NCBI RefSeq assembly: GCF_003072065.1
Contig: NZ_QCYG01000004.1
Location: forward strand, 186,001 to 250,000
Reading direction: 5' to 3'
Length of the DNA: 64,000 nucleotides
DNA from: Thalassorhabdomicrobium marinisediminis
Lineage (GTDB): Bacteria > Pseudomonadota > Alphaproteobacteria > Rhodobacterales > Rhodobacteraceae
Shown piece after piece: positions 19,867 through 28,965 of this stretch (position 1 is the stretch's first letter; each line of letters opens with the position of its first letter). The position numbers and the translations under genes are program-made. A model generated the notes under the pieces. That model ran no database searches. It had not been told where the DNA came from and saw nothing but the letters and a program-made list of their open reading frames with translations.

Positions 19867-20877
19867 ATGACCGCACCTTTCGCCACGCTTGAAGAATTTC
19901 GCCACGTCCTGTCGCAGGCAGACGGGCCAGACATGGGCGCCATCGCCGGCGCCCGCGACCGCAACGCGCAGTTGACCAAACCGCCCGCCGCATTGGGACG
20001 GCTGGAGGAGCTGGCGATCTGGTATGCCGGATGGCGTGGCACCGACCGGCCCGAGATCGCCAACCCGCAAGTGATCGTCTTTGCGGCGAACCACGGGGTC
20101 TGCGCACAAGGCGTATCGGCCTTCCCGCCCGAGGTGACGGCGCAGATGGTTGAGAATTTCCAGCACGGGGGGGCGGCGGTCAACCAATTGGCCAATACCT
20201 TCGGCGCGCGGATGGATGTGCACACGCTGGACCTTGACCTGCCGACACAGGATTTCACCAAGGCCCCCGCCATGAGCGATGCCGAGGTCGTTCTGGCGCT
20301 GGCGACCGGTTGGAACGCGGTGGACCCCGCATCCGACGTGCTGGTCGCGGGGGAGATGGGCATCGGCAATACCACGTCGGCGGCGGCAATAGCGGCGGCC
20401 CTGTTCGGGGGCGCGGCCGAGGATTGGGTTGGCCGGGGCACCGGTGTCGACGACGAAGGCCTTGCGCGCAAGACGGACGTCGTGGCGCGGGGGCTGGCGC
20501 TGCATGACACATCCGACCCGCTGGACGCTCTGCGCTGTCTGGGCGGGCGCGAGCTGGCGGCCATGGCCGGAGCCATCGCCGCCGCACGCCATCACCGGAT
20601 TCCGGCGATTTTGGACGGGTTCATCTGCACTGCGGCTGCGGCGGTGCTTGAGAAAACCGCCGAAGGCGCGCTGGACCACACGGTGGCCGGACACCTGTCC
20701 GATGAGCTCGCGCATAAACGTCTGCTTGACGCTTTGGAGCTGGAGCCCTTGTTGGCATTGCGCCTGCGGCTGGGCGAAGGGTCGGGCGCGGCGTTGGCGT
20801 TGGGTGTGCTGAAAGGCGCGGTGGCCTGTCACTCGGGCATGGCGACCTTTGCCGAAGCGGGCGTGACGGACTCCTAG
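19867..20877 (+). CDS. cobT: nicotinate-nucleotide--dimethylbenzimidazole phosphoribosyltransferase
   Basis: CobT makes alpha-ribazole 5'-phosphate from dimethylbenzimidazole and nicotinate mononucleotide for the lower ligand of cobalamin. The 336-residue protein carries [29 protein letters not shown] and [13 protein letters not shown], typical of the family. I took the ATG at [11 protein letters not shown]; the ORF extends 32 codons upstream into the cobS side of the shared intergenic region. Its stop is five bases from the convergent antiporter gene. Confidence 0.94.
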   Translation: MTAPFATLEEFRHVLSQADGPDMGAIAGARDRNAQLTKPPAALGRLEELAIWYAGWRGTDRPEIANPQVIVFAANHGVCAQGVSAFPPEVTAQMVENFQHGGAAVNQLANTFGARMDVHTLDLDLPTQDFTKAPAMSDAEVVLALATGWNAVDPASDVLVAGEMGIGNTTSAAAIAAALFGGAAEDWVGRGTGVDDEGLARKTDVVARGLALHDTSDPLDALRCLGGRELAAMAGAIAAARHHRIPAILDGFICTAAAAVLEKTAEGALDHTVAGHLSDELAHKRLLDALELEPLLALRLRLGEGSGAALALGVLKGAVACHSGMATFAEAGVTDS

Positions 20878-20882
20878 GCTCC

Positions 20883-22778
20883 TCAGGCGCGGTCTGGGGG
20901 GGCTGGCATCGCGTCGCCTGCGTCGCCCGCTTCGCTCTCTGCTTCCTCGATGGTTTGCTGCAGTTGGGTCTCGAGCTCACGGTTCGAGGCGCGGGCCCGG
21001 CGGATGTATTCCTTGTTCTCGGTCAGTGACAGGTCCGGGTCCCAGACCTCGGCCAGATCGCGCAGGGATTGCCGGTCATGCCGGTAATAGGCCCGCTGCG
21101 CTTCCGCGGCCTCGTAATCCGACAGGCCGAGGTTCTCCAGAACGTAGCGGCCCGCCCGTAGCGAGCTGTCGAACATCTCGCGCACGATGTCGTTGGCCCC
21201 GGCTGCGTAAAGCCGGTAAACATGCACCCGGTCATGGGCGCGGGCCACGATGTGCAGATCCGGATAGGTGCTGCGGGCATATTTCACCAGTCGCACCGCC
21301 GCATCCTTGTCGTCGACGCCGACCACCAGCACCCGCGCCTTGCCCAGACCGGCCGCCTTTAGCACGTCGGGGCGGGTCGGATCGCCGAAATAGCCTTCGA
21401 ACCCGAAGGTGCGGACGTTTTCGATGGCCTTGATGTTGTTGTCGAGCACGACGGTGTCGAAACCGCTGGACCGGATGAAGCGGTTCACCACCTGACCGAA
21501 CCGGCCAAGGCCCGCGATCACGACGCTGCCCGACTTGTCGATGGTATCGTGCGCCGGGTCGCTGTCGTCGCGCTGCATCCCCCGTGCGAGGTAGTCATAG
21601 ACGATGAACAGCAGTGGCGTGACCAACATGGAAAGGGCGACGATCAGCAAGAGCTCATCGCTCAGATCGCCCCCCAGCACGTTCTGTTGCCGCGAAAACG
21701 AGATCAGCACGAAGCCGAACTCGCCCGCCTGCGCCAACCCCAAGGTGAACAGCCACCGCGCCCGGCCACGCAAGGAGAACAGAAGCGCCAGTCCATAGAG
21801 CACAAGGCCCTTGGTCAGGATGACCGCGCCGGTGACCGAGAGGATCCACAAAGGGTTGTCCATCAACGTGGAGAAGTTGATCCCCGCGCCGACGGTGATG
21901 AAGAACAGACCCAGCAGCAGCCCCTTGAACGGCGCAAGGTCGCTTTCTAGCTCATGCCGGAATTCCGAGTTCGCCAGAACCACCCCGGCCAGAAAGGTGC
22001 CGAGGGCGGCGGACAGGCCCACCATGCCCATAAGCGTCGCGATAGACACCACGATCAACAGGGCCAGCGCGGTGTACATCTCGCGCAGCCTTGCCTGATG
22101 GATGTAGCGGAACACCGGGCGGGTCAGATAGACGCCCACAAGGATGACGGCGGCGACCGCTCCGATGGTGACCAGCGTCACTCCCCAGGCGGGCAGGCCC
22201 TCGACCAAGCTGATGGCGGGTTCCTCGCCTGCTATTCCGCCGGCGCCGCTGGTCTCGCCCCGGGGCGCGCCGCGGATGCTCAGAAGCGGCAGAAGCGCCA
22301 GCATGGGGATCACCGCGATGTCTTGGGTGAGCAGCACCGAGAAGGTGCTGCGGCCTCCGGTGGTCTGCATCAGACCCTTTTCGTCCAGCGTCTGCAGCAC
22401 GATTGCTGTCGACGACAGCGAGAAGATGAGGCCAATCGCCAGCGCGGTCTGCCACGGATAGCCGAACAGCGCAAAGGCCCCCATCAGCAGCCCGGTGGTC
22501 AGGAAGATCTGCAGCCCCCCGAGCCCGATGAGCCGGTGTCGCATCCCCCAAAGCGCACGCGGTTCGAGTTCGAGCCCGATCAGGAACAGCATCATCACGA
22601 CGCCAAGCTCGGCGATGTGTTGCAGGCCCTCGGCTTCGCTGCCGATGATCGGACCGATGGCGATCCCGGCAAGCAGATAGCCCAGCACCGACCCCAGCCC
22701 CAGCCGTGCGGCCAGCGGAACGGCGATAACGGCCGCGCCCAGAAGGATCGTGGCGAGGAGGAGGGCATTTTGCATCAT
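20883..22778 (-). CDS. CPA2 monovalent cation:proton antiporter (KefB/KefC-like)
   Basis: This 631-residue protein has about 12 membrane helices over residues 1-390 with YLLAGIAIGPIIGSEAEGLQHIAELGVVMMLFLIGLEL, the Kef family signature region. A cytosolic RCK (TrkA-N) domain follows with the nucleotide fold VVIAGLGRFGQVVNRFIR, and then a charged Glu/Ala-rich tail. Such proteins exchange K+ (or Na+) for H+ and are gated by nucleotides or, in KefC, by glutathione. No KefF/KefG ancillary gene is next to it, so glutathione gating is not supported here. Confidence 0.9.
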   Translation of the reverse strand: MMQNALLLATILLGAAVIAVPLAARLGLGSVLGYLLAGIAIGPIIGSEAEGLQHIAELGVVMMLFLIGLELEPRALWGMRHRLIGLGGLQIFLTTGLLMGAFALFGYPWQTALAIGLIFSLSSTAIVLQTLDEKGLMQTTGGRSTFSVLLTQDIAVIPMLALLPLLSIRGAPRGETSGAGGIAGEEPAISLVEGLPAWGVTLVTIGAVAAVILVGVYLTRPVFRYIHQARLREMYTALALLIVVSIATLMGMVGLSAALGTFLAGVVLANSEFRHELESDLAPFKGLLLGLFFITVGAGINFSTLMDNPLWILSVTGAVILTKGLVLYGLALLFSLRGRARWLFTLGLAQAGEFGFVLISFSRQQNVLGGDLSDELLLIVALSMLVTPLLFIVYDYLARGMQRDDSDPAHDTIDKSGSVVIAGLGRFGQVVNRFIRSSGFDTVVLDNNIKAIENVRTFGFEGYFGDPTRPDVLKAAGLGKARVLVVGVDDKDAAVRLVKYARSTYPDLHIVARAHDRVHVYRLYAAGANDIVREMFDSSLRAGRYVLENLGLSDYEAAEAQRAYYRHDRQSLRDLAEVWDPDLSLTENKEYIRRARASNRELETQLQQTIEEAESEAGDAGDAMPAPPDRA

Positions 22779-22812
22779 TCAGGGTCCGCAGAGAAAGGGG
22801 AGAGGTGGAGCG

Positions 22813-25800
22813 TCAGCCGCCCACCTGAAGCGTCACCGTGCGGCCACGTTTGTTGTAACTCAGGGCGTTGGCGCTGATCCCGGTGACGCGTCCGCCGTCC
22901 AGCCGGTCGCCCACGGTCACCCGCAGATAACGCCCGTTGCCCAGACGCACCAGCGCCCGGCGGTCGGAAGAGCCGCCGTAGATGCCGATCAAGTTGATGT
23001 CGCGCAGGTTAATCTCATTCTGCAGGGTCGCGGCCTGGGCCACCGAGCTTGCCGTCGGAGCGCTGGGGGCGACGCTGGCCGTACGCGGCACCGCTGCGGC
23101 TTGCGCAGCCGCCTGTTGCTGGGCCGCAGCCGCCCGCGCGACGATGCGGGCCATGTTGCGGGGCCGGGTGTCCGGCCGGCCGCTTTGTGTCACCGCAAGC
23201 CGCGTCGGGTTCACGAAAGGGTCGGGGCGGTTGGCCGCGGCCTGCACCGCGGCAGCGATCTCGGGCGTGAGTTGCAGGCCGCTTGCCTGTGCCGGGGCCG
23301 CCGCTGCGACCTGTGGCTCGGGCGTGGGTTCGGTTTCCGGTTCGGCCTCTTCAGGCTCTTGCGCGGGGGCGAGGGCTGCGGGGCGCGTGCGGGGGCGGAA
23401 GGCTTCCGCTTGCGCGCGCGTCAACTCGCCCAGAACCGGCGCATTGGCGCGGGCGGCGGCGGCCTGCACGATCTGCGCGGACCGCGGACGCGGGCGCAGT
23501 GTGTCCGCGTCGGGCGCTTGCGCGGTTGCCTCGACATTGTCGGCGTCAGAGACATCAACGGCCGCCTCAACCTGTGGGGCGACCGTTCCGGGGCGGGCCG
23601 GAGGCAGGACCGATGGGGTGCCGGTGACGACGATCACGTCTTCGCCTGTCACATCGGTTGGTTCGGCGTCCTCCGGTGGTGGCGGTTGCGGGGTGGCGCG
23701 GGCTTCCTCGGCCGATAGGTCGGAGGTGCTTTCGGTGTCAGCGACGGGCGCTTCGGGCTCCGCCACGGGGGCTGTCGTGCCGGGACGCACGGGCGGCAGG
23801 ACCGGAGGTGATCCGGCCAGAACCAGCAAGTCGTCGCTTTCTACAAGGGGCGCATCCGCCTCGGCGATCAGCGCGGCCTGCGGCGCGGGCGTGGGCGCGG
23901 TGGTGCCCGGGCGCACGGGCGGCGCGATCCGAGGGCGCCCATTAAGCACGACCACGCCTTCGGGGGCGTTCTCGACCGGCTCTGCGTCCTCGGGCACGAC
24001 CTCGGCGATCTGGTCCTGCGGTGTGATCTCGGGGGCGACGGTGCCCGGACGGGTGGGCGGGTTCAGCGGCGGCGTGCCGGCGATAACAAGAATACCGTCG
24101 GGTGTGGCACTGCCCTCGGGCGTGGCGATGACGCGCCCGTCGGCACCGAAGTTGAATGTGGCGTCGGGGGCCGGAGGATCAATCGGCGTGGCGATCAGCG
24201 CATCCCCGGCAACGCTGCCCGCATCCGCAAGGCGCGTCACCTCACTGCGGGGTGCGGCCTGCCAACCGTCACCCAGTTGCAACCCCGACAGGCTGGTGGT
24301 GCGCGGGGTCAGCGGGATGCGCGGCGCCCGCTGCCAGACGCCGGTGGCCGCATAGATGCGCGTGGCTTCCTCGGGTGAGAGAACATGCCCCCCCGCAGGC
24401 GCAGTGGGGGTCGCCAGCGTATCGCTCGCGGTTGGCACGGCCGCCACGGGCGCGGTCGCCTCGGGCGCGGTGGCGGCGACATCGACCGCTTCGGCCATAG
24501 GCGCGTCGACCTCGGCTTCGGGCTGGTCTTCCGGCGCGTCTGCCACCTGCGTTTCGGGCGCGCCGCCGCCGAACCAGCGGGCCAACCCCTCGTCCGAGAG
24601 GGCGGCGAAGGCGGCGATGGCGAAGAGCAGCACCAGCAACACCGCCGTCAGGATCAACCCGAGGAACCGGGGCTTTCCACCCACCCGCGCCTTGGGTTTG
24701 GCGACCTTGCGGGCGCCGAAGACCGTCAGGCGCGATGTCTTGTCAGAGGTGGCTTTCTCGGCGTCTGGCGCGGCGGCTTTGGACCGGGCCATGCGGCGGC
24801 TGGCGAACATGCCGCCCACCGCACCGCCAACTGTGGTAGTTTCAGTCGGGGGTGAGTTCGGCGCCACCTGCGCCGGTGTTTCGGCCGAGAGGGTTGCGGC
24901 AACGCGGGCCGCATCGACCGGGTCCACCGCAGCCGGGGTGCCGGTAATCGCCGGGGCCGCGTCGGTCGGGCCAGCCTCGTCCACCGAAGGGGCGGGGGCC
25001 GCGTCCGATGCGGGCACGCTGTCGGGGGCGGCGACCGGGGGCATGGCGTCGGTGCCCTTGCCCGTGGGCACCGCGAGTGGCGGCGGGGTGGGGCGGCTGA
25101 CGCTGGGTTCGGCCCGGCGCGACGAGAAGCTTGCAGCCTCGGGCGAGCCGGACGCTTTGGCAGGCACAGCGGGCGCCGGAGCCGAGCCTGACGCGCCCCG
25201 ACCCTCGTTGCGATCCGCGCGCAGCCGTGACGCGAACACGGGCGCGGCTTCGGCGACGGCTGCGGGTGCCTCCGGAGTGTGGTCCGATGCGTCCTCGGCC
25301 GGGCTTGCCGTTGGGATGGCCGGCACGTCTGGGGGCGGCGGTGTGATGATCGCGTCCTCCGGCGTGTCGTCCGTCCGCCCCGCCTGCGGCATCTCCACCG
25401 GCTCCGGATCGGGTTCGGCGGCCGGCTCGGCGGCATTCACCGGATCGGGCAGGGCGTCGGGGGCGGGTTCGAACGCGGGGTCAGCGATCTCGCCCGACGG
25501 CGTGATCGGCGGCACGGGAGGTGCGGCGCGCTCTTCATCGGGGACGTCCGGTGTCGCCACAACAGGTGCGGCCTGTGCTGCCACGGCCGGCAATGCGTCT
25601 GACTCGTCCTCGGTGCTCACCTGCGCCACGGGATCCGTTGGAGCTTCATCCATATCGGCAGGCGGCGACGGAGGTGTCCCCCCCTCGGGCGGCAAATCGA
25701 CGGTGCCGGTGACGATTACCGGCTCGGCATCACGCTCCGCCTCGGCCCCGGCGACTGAGCCGAAGAACGCCTCACCGACGAAGGTGAAGGGTTCGGGCAC

Positions 25801-26211
25801 GGCGGCGAAACTGACGGGGTTGAAGCCATGCTCACGGGCGAAGGCTTCGGCTTCGGCCAAAGTCTCACGCGCGACGGCGGCGACATAGGTGCGGCCACCC
25901 CCCTTGGCGTAGTCATAGGCCAACTCGTCCAGCGCATAGGGCGTCGTGCCGTCCAGTGCGGCGCGCACGTCAGCCTCTTCCGCGCGGGTGCCATCGATGG
26001 CGATATAGCGGATTTGATCGTTTGGAATCAGTAGCTTGGTCGCGATCGGGTCAGAGGTCAGCGTCAGCGCGTCCGCCCGCAGGCGTTCCAGCGCGCCGTT
26101 GACGTCGGGATCGTCCAGCGCCACCTGACCGACAAGGTGCCAGCCATCGGCGACACGGTGCATCAGGCGCAGGCCGTCGAAGGAAAGGGACAAGGCAAAA
26201 TTGGGTTTCAT
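22813..26211 (-). CDS. large membrane protein with GspL/PilM-like N-terminus and GspC/PilP-like C-terminus
   Basis: The 1132-residue product appears modular. Residues 1-150 resemble the cytoplasmic actin-like fold of GspL/PilM (KLLIPNDQIRYIAIDGTRAEEADVR and TPYALDELAYDYA). Residues 150-510 are Pro/Ala/acidic and low in complexity. One membrane helix lies at about 516-537 (FLGLILTAVLLVLLFAIAAFAA). A second disordered region holds four copies of a GxPxxxPPxRPGTxAP repeat at residues 706-879. The last 70 residues (INLRDINLIGIYG...VTVGDRLDGGRVTGI) resemble the GspC/PilP domain. Predicted topology is N-terminus in, C-terminus periplasmic. No other type II secretion or pilus gene is nearby. The fold assignments are motif-based. 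Confidence 0.65.
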   Translation of the reverse strand: MKPNFALSLSFDGLRLMHRVADGWHLVGQVALDDPDVNGALERLRADALTLTSDPIATKLLIPNDQIRYIAIDGTRAEEADVRAALDGTTPYALDELAYDYAKGGGRTYVAAVARETLAEAEAFAREHGFNPVSFAAVPEPFTFVGEAFFGSVAGAEAERDAEPVIVTGTVDLPPEGGTPPSPPADMDEAPTDPVAQVSTEDESDALPAVAAQAAPVVATPDVPDEERAAPPVPPITPSGEIADPAFEPAPDALPDPVNAAEPAAEPDPEPVEMPQAGRTDDTPEDAIITPPPPDVPAIPTASPAEDASDHTPEAPAAVAEAAPVFASRLRADRNEGRGASGSAPAPAVPAKASGSPEAASFSSRRAEPSVSRPTPPPLAVPTGKGTDAMPPVAAPDSVPASDAAPAPSVDEAGPTDAAPAITGTPAAVDPVDAARVAATLSAETPAQVAPNSPPTETTTVGGAVGGMFASRRMARSKAAAPDAEKATSDKTSRLTVFGARKVAKPKARVGGKPRFLGLILTAVLLVLLFAIAAFAALSDEGLARWFGGGAPETQVADAPEDQPEAEVDAPMAEAVDVAATAPEATAPVAAVPTASDTLATPTAPAGGHVLSPEEATRIYAATGVWQRAPRIPLTPRTTSLSGLQLGDGWQAAPRSEVTRLADAGSVAGDALIATPIDPPAPDATFNFGADGRVIATPEGSATPDGILVIAGTPPLNPPTRPGTVAPEITPQDQIAEVVPEDAEPVENAPEGVVVLNGRPRIAPPVRPGTTAPTPAPQAALIAEADAPLVESDDLLVLAGSPPVLPPVRPGTTAPVAEPEAPVADTESTSDLSAEEARATPQPPPPEDAEPTDVTGEDVIVVTGTPSVLPPARPGTVAPQVEAAVDVSDADNVEATAQAPDADTLRPRPRSAQIVQAAAARANAPVLGELTRAQAEAFRPRTRPAALAPAQEPEEAEPETEPTPEPQVAAAAPAQASGLQLTPEIAAAVQAAANRPDPFVNPTRLAVTQSGRPDTRPRNMARIVARAAAAQQQAAAQAAAVPRTASVAPSAPTASSVAQAATLQNEINLRDINLIGIYGGSSDRRALVRLGNGRYLRVTVGDRLDGGRVTGISANALSYNKRGRTVTLQVGG
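23575..24096 (-). repeat. four imperfect Pro-rich repeats within the GspL/GspC-like protein
   Basis: Residues 706-727, 753-773, 795-815 and 858-879 share the pattern hhhxGxPxxxPPxRPGTxAP, for example GTPPLNPPTRPGTVAP and GSPPVLPPVRPGTTAP. Spacing is about 42-63 residues. They lie on the predicted periplasmic side of the single membrane helix. Confidence 0.8.
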
Positions 26212-26383
26212 CGGCGTGACTTAGCATCCTGCGCATGGGCTGGAAACACCCCATCCTGTTGCCGATCAAGGCTATAGCAAGGTTCCGCCCACGCCAAGGC
26301 GAAGATTCTTGCCATGTTCCCCCGGGCGCGCTCCTATGGAATGCGTCACACCACTATATCCATCATACCCCGGAGGTTTCCCC

Positions 26384-27121
26384 ATGCGATCCACCCTTGC
26401 CATCGGCGCCCTTGCCGCCACTTTGTTAAGCGCAACGCTGGCCACCCCGCTGGCTGCCGAAGCCCCCGCCCGCACGATCACCGTCACCGGCACCGCAGAG
26501 GTCAGCGTCGATCCGGACATGGCCACGGTGATGATCGGCGTGCAGACCGAGTCGGAGCATGCAGCCGAGGCGCTGGATGCGGCGAGTGTCGCGACTTCGT
26601 CCCTTCTGTCCTTGCTAGAGGCCGAGGGCATCCCCCCGGAGCAGATCCGCAGCAGCACCATCCGCCTGCAGCCACGCTATTCATCAAGCGCGCTGAGCAG
26701 CGGGACTGAAATCACCGGCTATCAGGCGGTCAATTCGATCATGGTCGAGGTGATGTCCCTCGACCGTCTGGGCGGCCTGCTGGCAGCGTCGGTCGGAGAA
26801 GGGGCGAACCGTCTGAACGGAGTGACTTTCGGCCTGCAGGACCCGGACGAAGCCACCGATGAGGCGCGCCGCCTTGCGGCGGCCGATGCCCGGCGCCGCG
26901 CGGAGCTTTACGCCGATGCGGCCGGGGTGTCGCTGGACGGGCTGGTCTCTTTGTCGGAAATGGGCGGCGGCAACTACCGGCCCATGCGCGCCGAACCGGT
27001 CATGCTGGAAATGGCCAATTCCGCGCCGCAACACGACGTGCCGACCGCGCCGGGGCAGATCGACGTGTCTGCCTCCGTCAACATGGTTTTCGCGATCGAT
27101 GCGGATGACGACGAGGACTGA
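26384..27121 (+). CDS. SIMPL-domain (DUF541) periplasmic protein
   Basis: This 245-residue protein has a clear Sec signal peptide (MRSTLAIGALAATLLSATLATPLAA, cut near AEA) and a SIMPL/DUF541 domain with the usual opening RTITVTGTAEVSVDPDMATVMIGV and the Asp-rich C-terminus. SIMPL proteins are periplasmic or outer-membrane associated and are linked to oxidative stress in some bacteria; no enzymatic role is established. CGGAGG precedes the ATG and decides the start. It is divergent from the large GspL/GspC-like gene. Confidence 0.88.
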   Translation: MRSTLAIGALAATLLSATLATPLAAEAPARTITVTGTAEVSVDPDMATVMIGVQTESEHAAEALDAASVATSSLLSLLEAEGIPPEQIRSSTIRLQPRYSSSALSSGTEITGYQAVNSIMVEVMSLDRLGGLLAASVGEGANRLNGVTFGLQDPDEATDEARRLAAADARRRAELYADAAGVSLDGLVSLSEMGGGNYRPMRAEPVMLEMANSAPQHDVPTAPGQIDVSASVNMVFAIDADDDED

Positions 27122-27126
27122 CGCAA

Positions 27127-27152
27127 AAAAGGGCCCCACGAGGGGCCCTTTT
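27127..27152. terminator. bidirectional terminator between the SIMPL gene and metY
   Basis: The stem AAAAGGGCCCC/GGGGCCCTTTT has a four-base loop and A- and T-runs on each side, so it works on both strands for the convergent pair. Confidence 0.9.
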
Positions 27153-27172
27153 CTTTCGCTTTGGGTCTGGGA

Positions 27173-28465
27173 TCAGGCTGTTGCCTTGCTCAACGCCTGA
27201 TCCAGATCGGCGATCAGGTCTTCCACATTCTCAAGCCCGATGGACACCCGGACGACGTTCGGCCCGGCACCCGCCGCCTCTTGCTGCTCCGGCGTCAATT
27301 GCCGGTGGGTGGTCGAGGCCGAATGGATGATCAGCGACCGCGTGTCGCCAAGGTTGGCCACGTGGCTGAAAATCTCAAGGCTGTCGACAAGCTTGACGCA
27401 GGCGTCGTAGCCGCCTTTCACCGCGAAGGTGAACAGGGCCGACGCGCCACGAGGGCAAACCGTCTTGACCCGCTCGAAATAGGGCGAGGATTCAAGTCCC
27501 GCATAGGTGACATAGTCCACACGGTCGTCCGCCTCGAGCCATTTGGCGACCTTCGTGGCGTTCTCGACGTGACGCTCCATGCGCAGCGACAGGGTCTCGA
27601 TCCCCATCAATGTGTAGTGCGCGGCTTGCGGGTTCATCGTCATGCCGAGGTCGCGCAGACCGATGGCGATGCCGTGGAAGGTGAAGGCCATGGGGCCGAA
27701 GGTCTCGGCGAAGACGGTGCCGTGATAGGCGGGCTCGGGCTGGCTGAGCGACGGGAACTTGTCCGAAGCGGTCCAGTCGAACTTGCCGGAATCGACAACG
27801 CAGCCGCCCATGACCGACCCGTTCCCGGTCAGGTATTTCGTTGTGGAATGTACCACCAGCGTGGCGCCGTGCTCGATGGGGCGGCACAGATAGGGCGTGG
27901 CGGTGGTGTTGTCGATGATCAGCGGAACGCCAGTCTCATCCGCGATATCCGCGATGGCGCGCACGTCCATGATATAGCCGCCGGGGTTGGCGATGGCCTC
28001 CCCGAAGATGGCGCGGGTGTTGTCGTCGATCGCGGCGCGCACGGCGTCGGTGTCGTCCATGTCGACGAACTTCGCTTCCCATCCGAAACGTTTGATGGTC
28101 TGGCTGAACTGCGTCACGCTGCCGCCGTAAAGACGGGTGGAGACGACGACATTCATGCCCGGCTGCATCAGCGGAAACAGCGCCATGATCTGCGCCGCGT
28201 GCCCGGACGCGCAGCACACCCCGCCGACGCCGCCTTCGAGCGTGGCAATGCGTTCCTGCAGCACCGCGACCGTGGGGTTCGTCAGGCGCGAGTAGATGAA
28301 ACCGACCTCTTGCAGGTTGAACAGCGCCGCCGCGTGATCGGCATCGCGGAACACATAGGCCGTGGACTGATAGATAGGCGTATTGCGCGCGCCGGTGGCC
28401 GGGTCGGGCTGTGCACCGGCGTGGATCTGCAGGGTGTCGAAGCCAAGGGAAGGGGTGTCGGTCAT
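27173..28465 (-). CDS. metY: O-acetylhomoserine aminocarboxypropyltransferase (sulfhydrylase)
   Basis: MetY makes homocysteine directly from O-acetylhomoserine and sulfide with pyridoxal phosphate, a methionine biosynthesis route typical of this group. The 430-residue product has the Cys/Met-metabolism fold: GFDTLQIHAGAQPDPATGAR, PIYQSTAYVFRD, and the PLP lysine in LVVHSTTKYLTGNGSVMGG. The long in-frame extension upstream to 28918 is Arg/Ser/Pro-rich, crosses the dispersed repeat and is unlikely to be translated; TGGAGAC precedes the chosen ATG. I found no SAM riboswitch in the leader. Confidence 0.94.
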   Translation of the reverse strand: MTDTPSLGFDTLQIHAGAQPDPATGARNTPIYQSTAYVFRDADHAAALFNLQEVGFIYSRLTNPTVAVLQERIATLEGGVGGVCCASGHAAQIMALFPLMQPGMNVVVSTRLYGGSVTQFSQTIKRFGWEAKFVDMDDTDAVRAAIDDNTRAIFGEAIANPGGYIMDVRAIADIADETGVPLIIDNTTATPYLCRPIEHGATLVVHSTTKYLTGNGSVMGGCVVDSGKFDWTASDKFPSLSQPEPAYHGTVFAETFGPMAFTFHGIAIGLRDLGMTMNPQAAHYTLMGIETLSLRMERHVENATKVAKWLEADDRVDYVTYAGLESSPYFERVKTVCPRGASALFTFAVKGGYDACVKLVDSLEIFSHVANLGDTRSLIIHSASTTHRQLTPEQQEAAGAGPNVVRVSIGLENVEDLIADLDQALSKATA

Positions 28466-28656
28466 GGAAGTCTCCAGCAATGTTTCGACGCTAGGTCTAA
28501 GGGCTATGCCGCGGGACCTCAATGCAAGCGACGAACGAAGTCCAATATTGTTCCTCCGGGGGACCGGTGCGAACATGCGTCCCGACGGGCAGCACGAATG
28601 CAGCAAGGTTTCCCGCCCCTCGCAAAGCCGCAGGCGGGATCGCGTGCGGCCGACCT

Positions 28657-28692
28657 GCGCCTCCGGCGGGGATATTTGCAAAGCAAAGATGG
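28657..28692 (+). repeat. dispersed intergenic repeat, copy 2 (short)
   Basis: CTCCGGCGGGGATATTTGCAAAGCAAAGATG matches the 3' half of the element at 42402 and 53262 but lacks the double GC stem. It points toward copy 3. Confidence 0.65.
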
Positions 28693-28830
28693 GTAAGGTT
28701 TCGTTAACCCTTCGGTGGCAGGCTCGGGGCGCGGTACAGGCGGGGACGTCGATGGCCGTAAGCGAAGATAAACTCTTGTGTTTGTCAGATCCGGTGCTGG
28801 CCATTGATCGGCGCCGGATTTTAACCGCCC

Positions 28831-28892
28831 TCATCTTTGTTTCACAAATATCCTCGGGGGGCCCGAAGGGCGGGGGCGGACAGCCCCCTCGA
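28831..28892 (-). repeat. dispersed intergenic repeat, copy 3
   Basis: Read on the minus strand it runs GGGGGCTGTCCGCCCCC, then a second GC part, CCCCCCGAGGATATTTGTGAAACAAAGATG. It is more diverged in the tail (AAACAAAGATG). It faces copy 2 in inverted orientation. Confidence 0.7.
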
Positions 28893-28965
28893 CGGCGCGG
28901 CACTTTGCCGTTCGGCACGTCGGGTTACCTGCTTGCCGCAGGCGCCGATCGTCACATTTTGCGAA

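Larger units (their letters stand above)
28466..28965. other. 500-base intergenic region upstream of metY
   Basis: No convincing gene is seen. It contains two copies of the dispersed repeat in opposite orientation about 140 bases apart. A plus-strand reading frame from an ATG at 28752 (80 residues, starting MAVSEDKLLCLSDPVLAIDR) runs through the second repeat, which argues against it being real. TTAACC-type sequences at about 28702 and 28820 resemble CtrA half-sites. The metY leader is the first 90 bases. Confidence 0.5.

Noticed and set aside
28466-28560. A SAM-II or other SAM riboswitch in the metY leader
   Set aside because: The leader lacks the conserved SAM-II core and pseudoknot elements as far as I can read.
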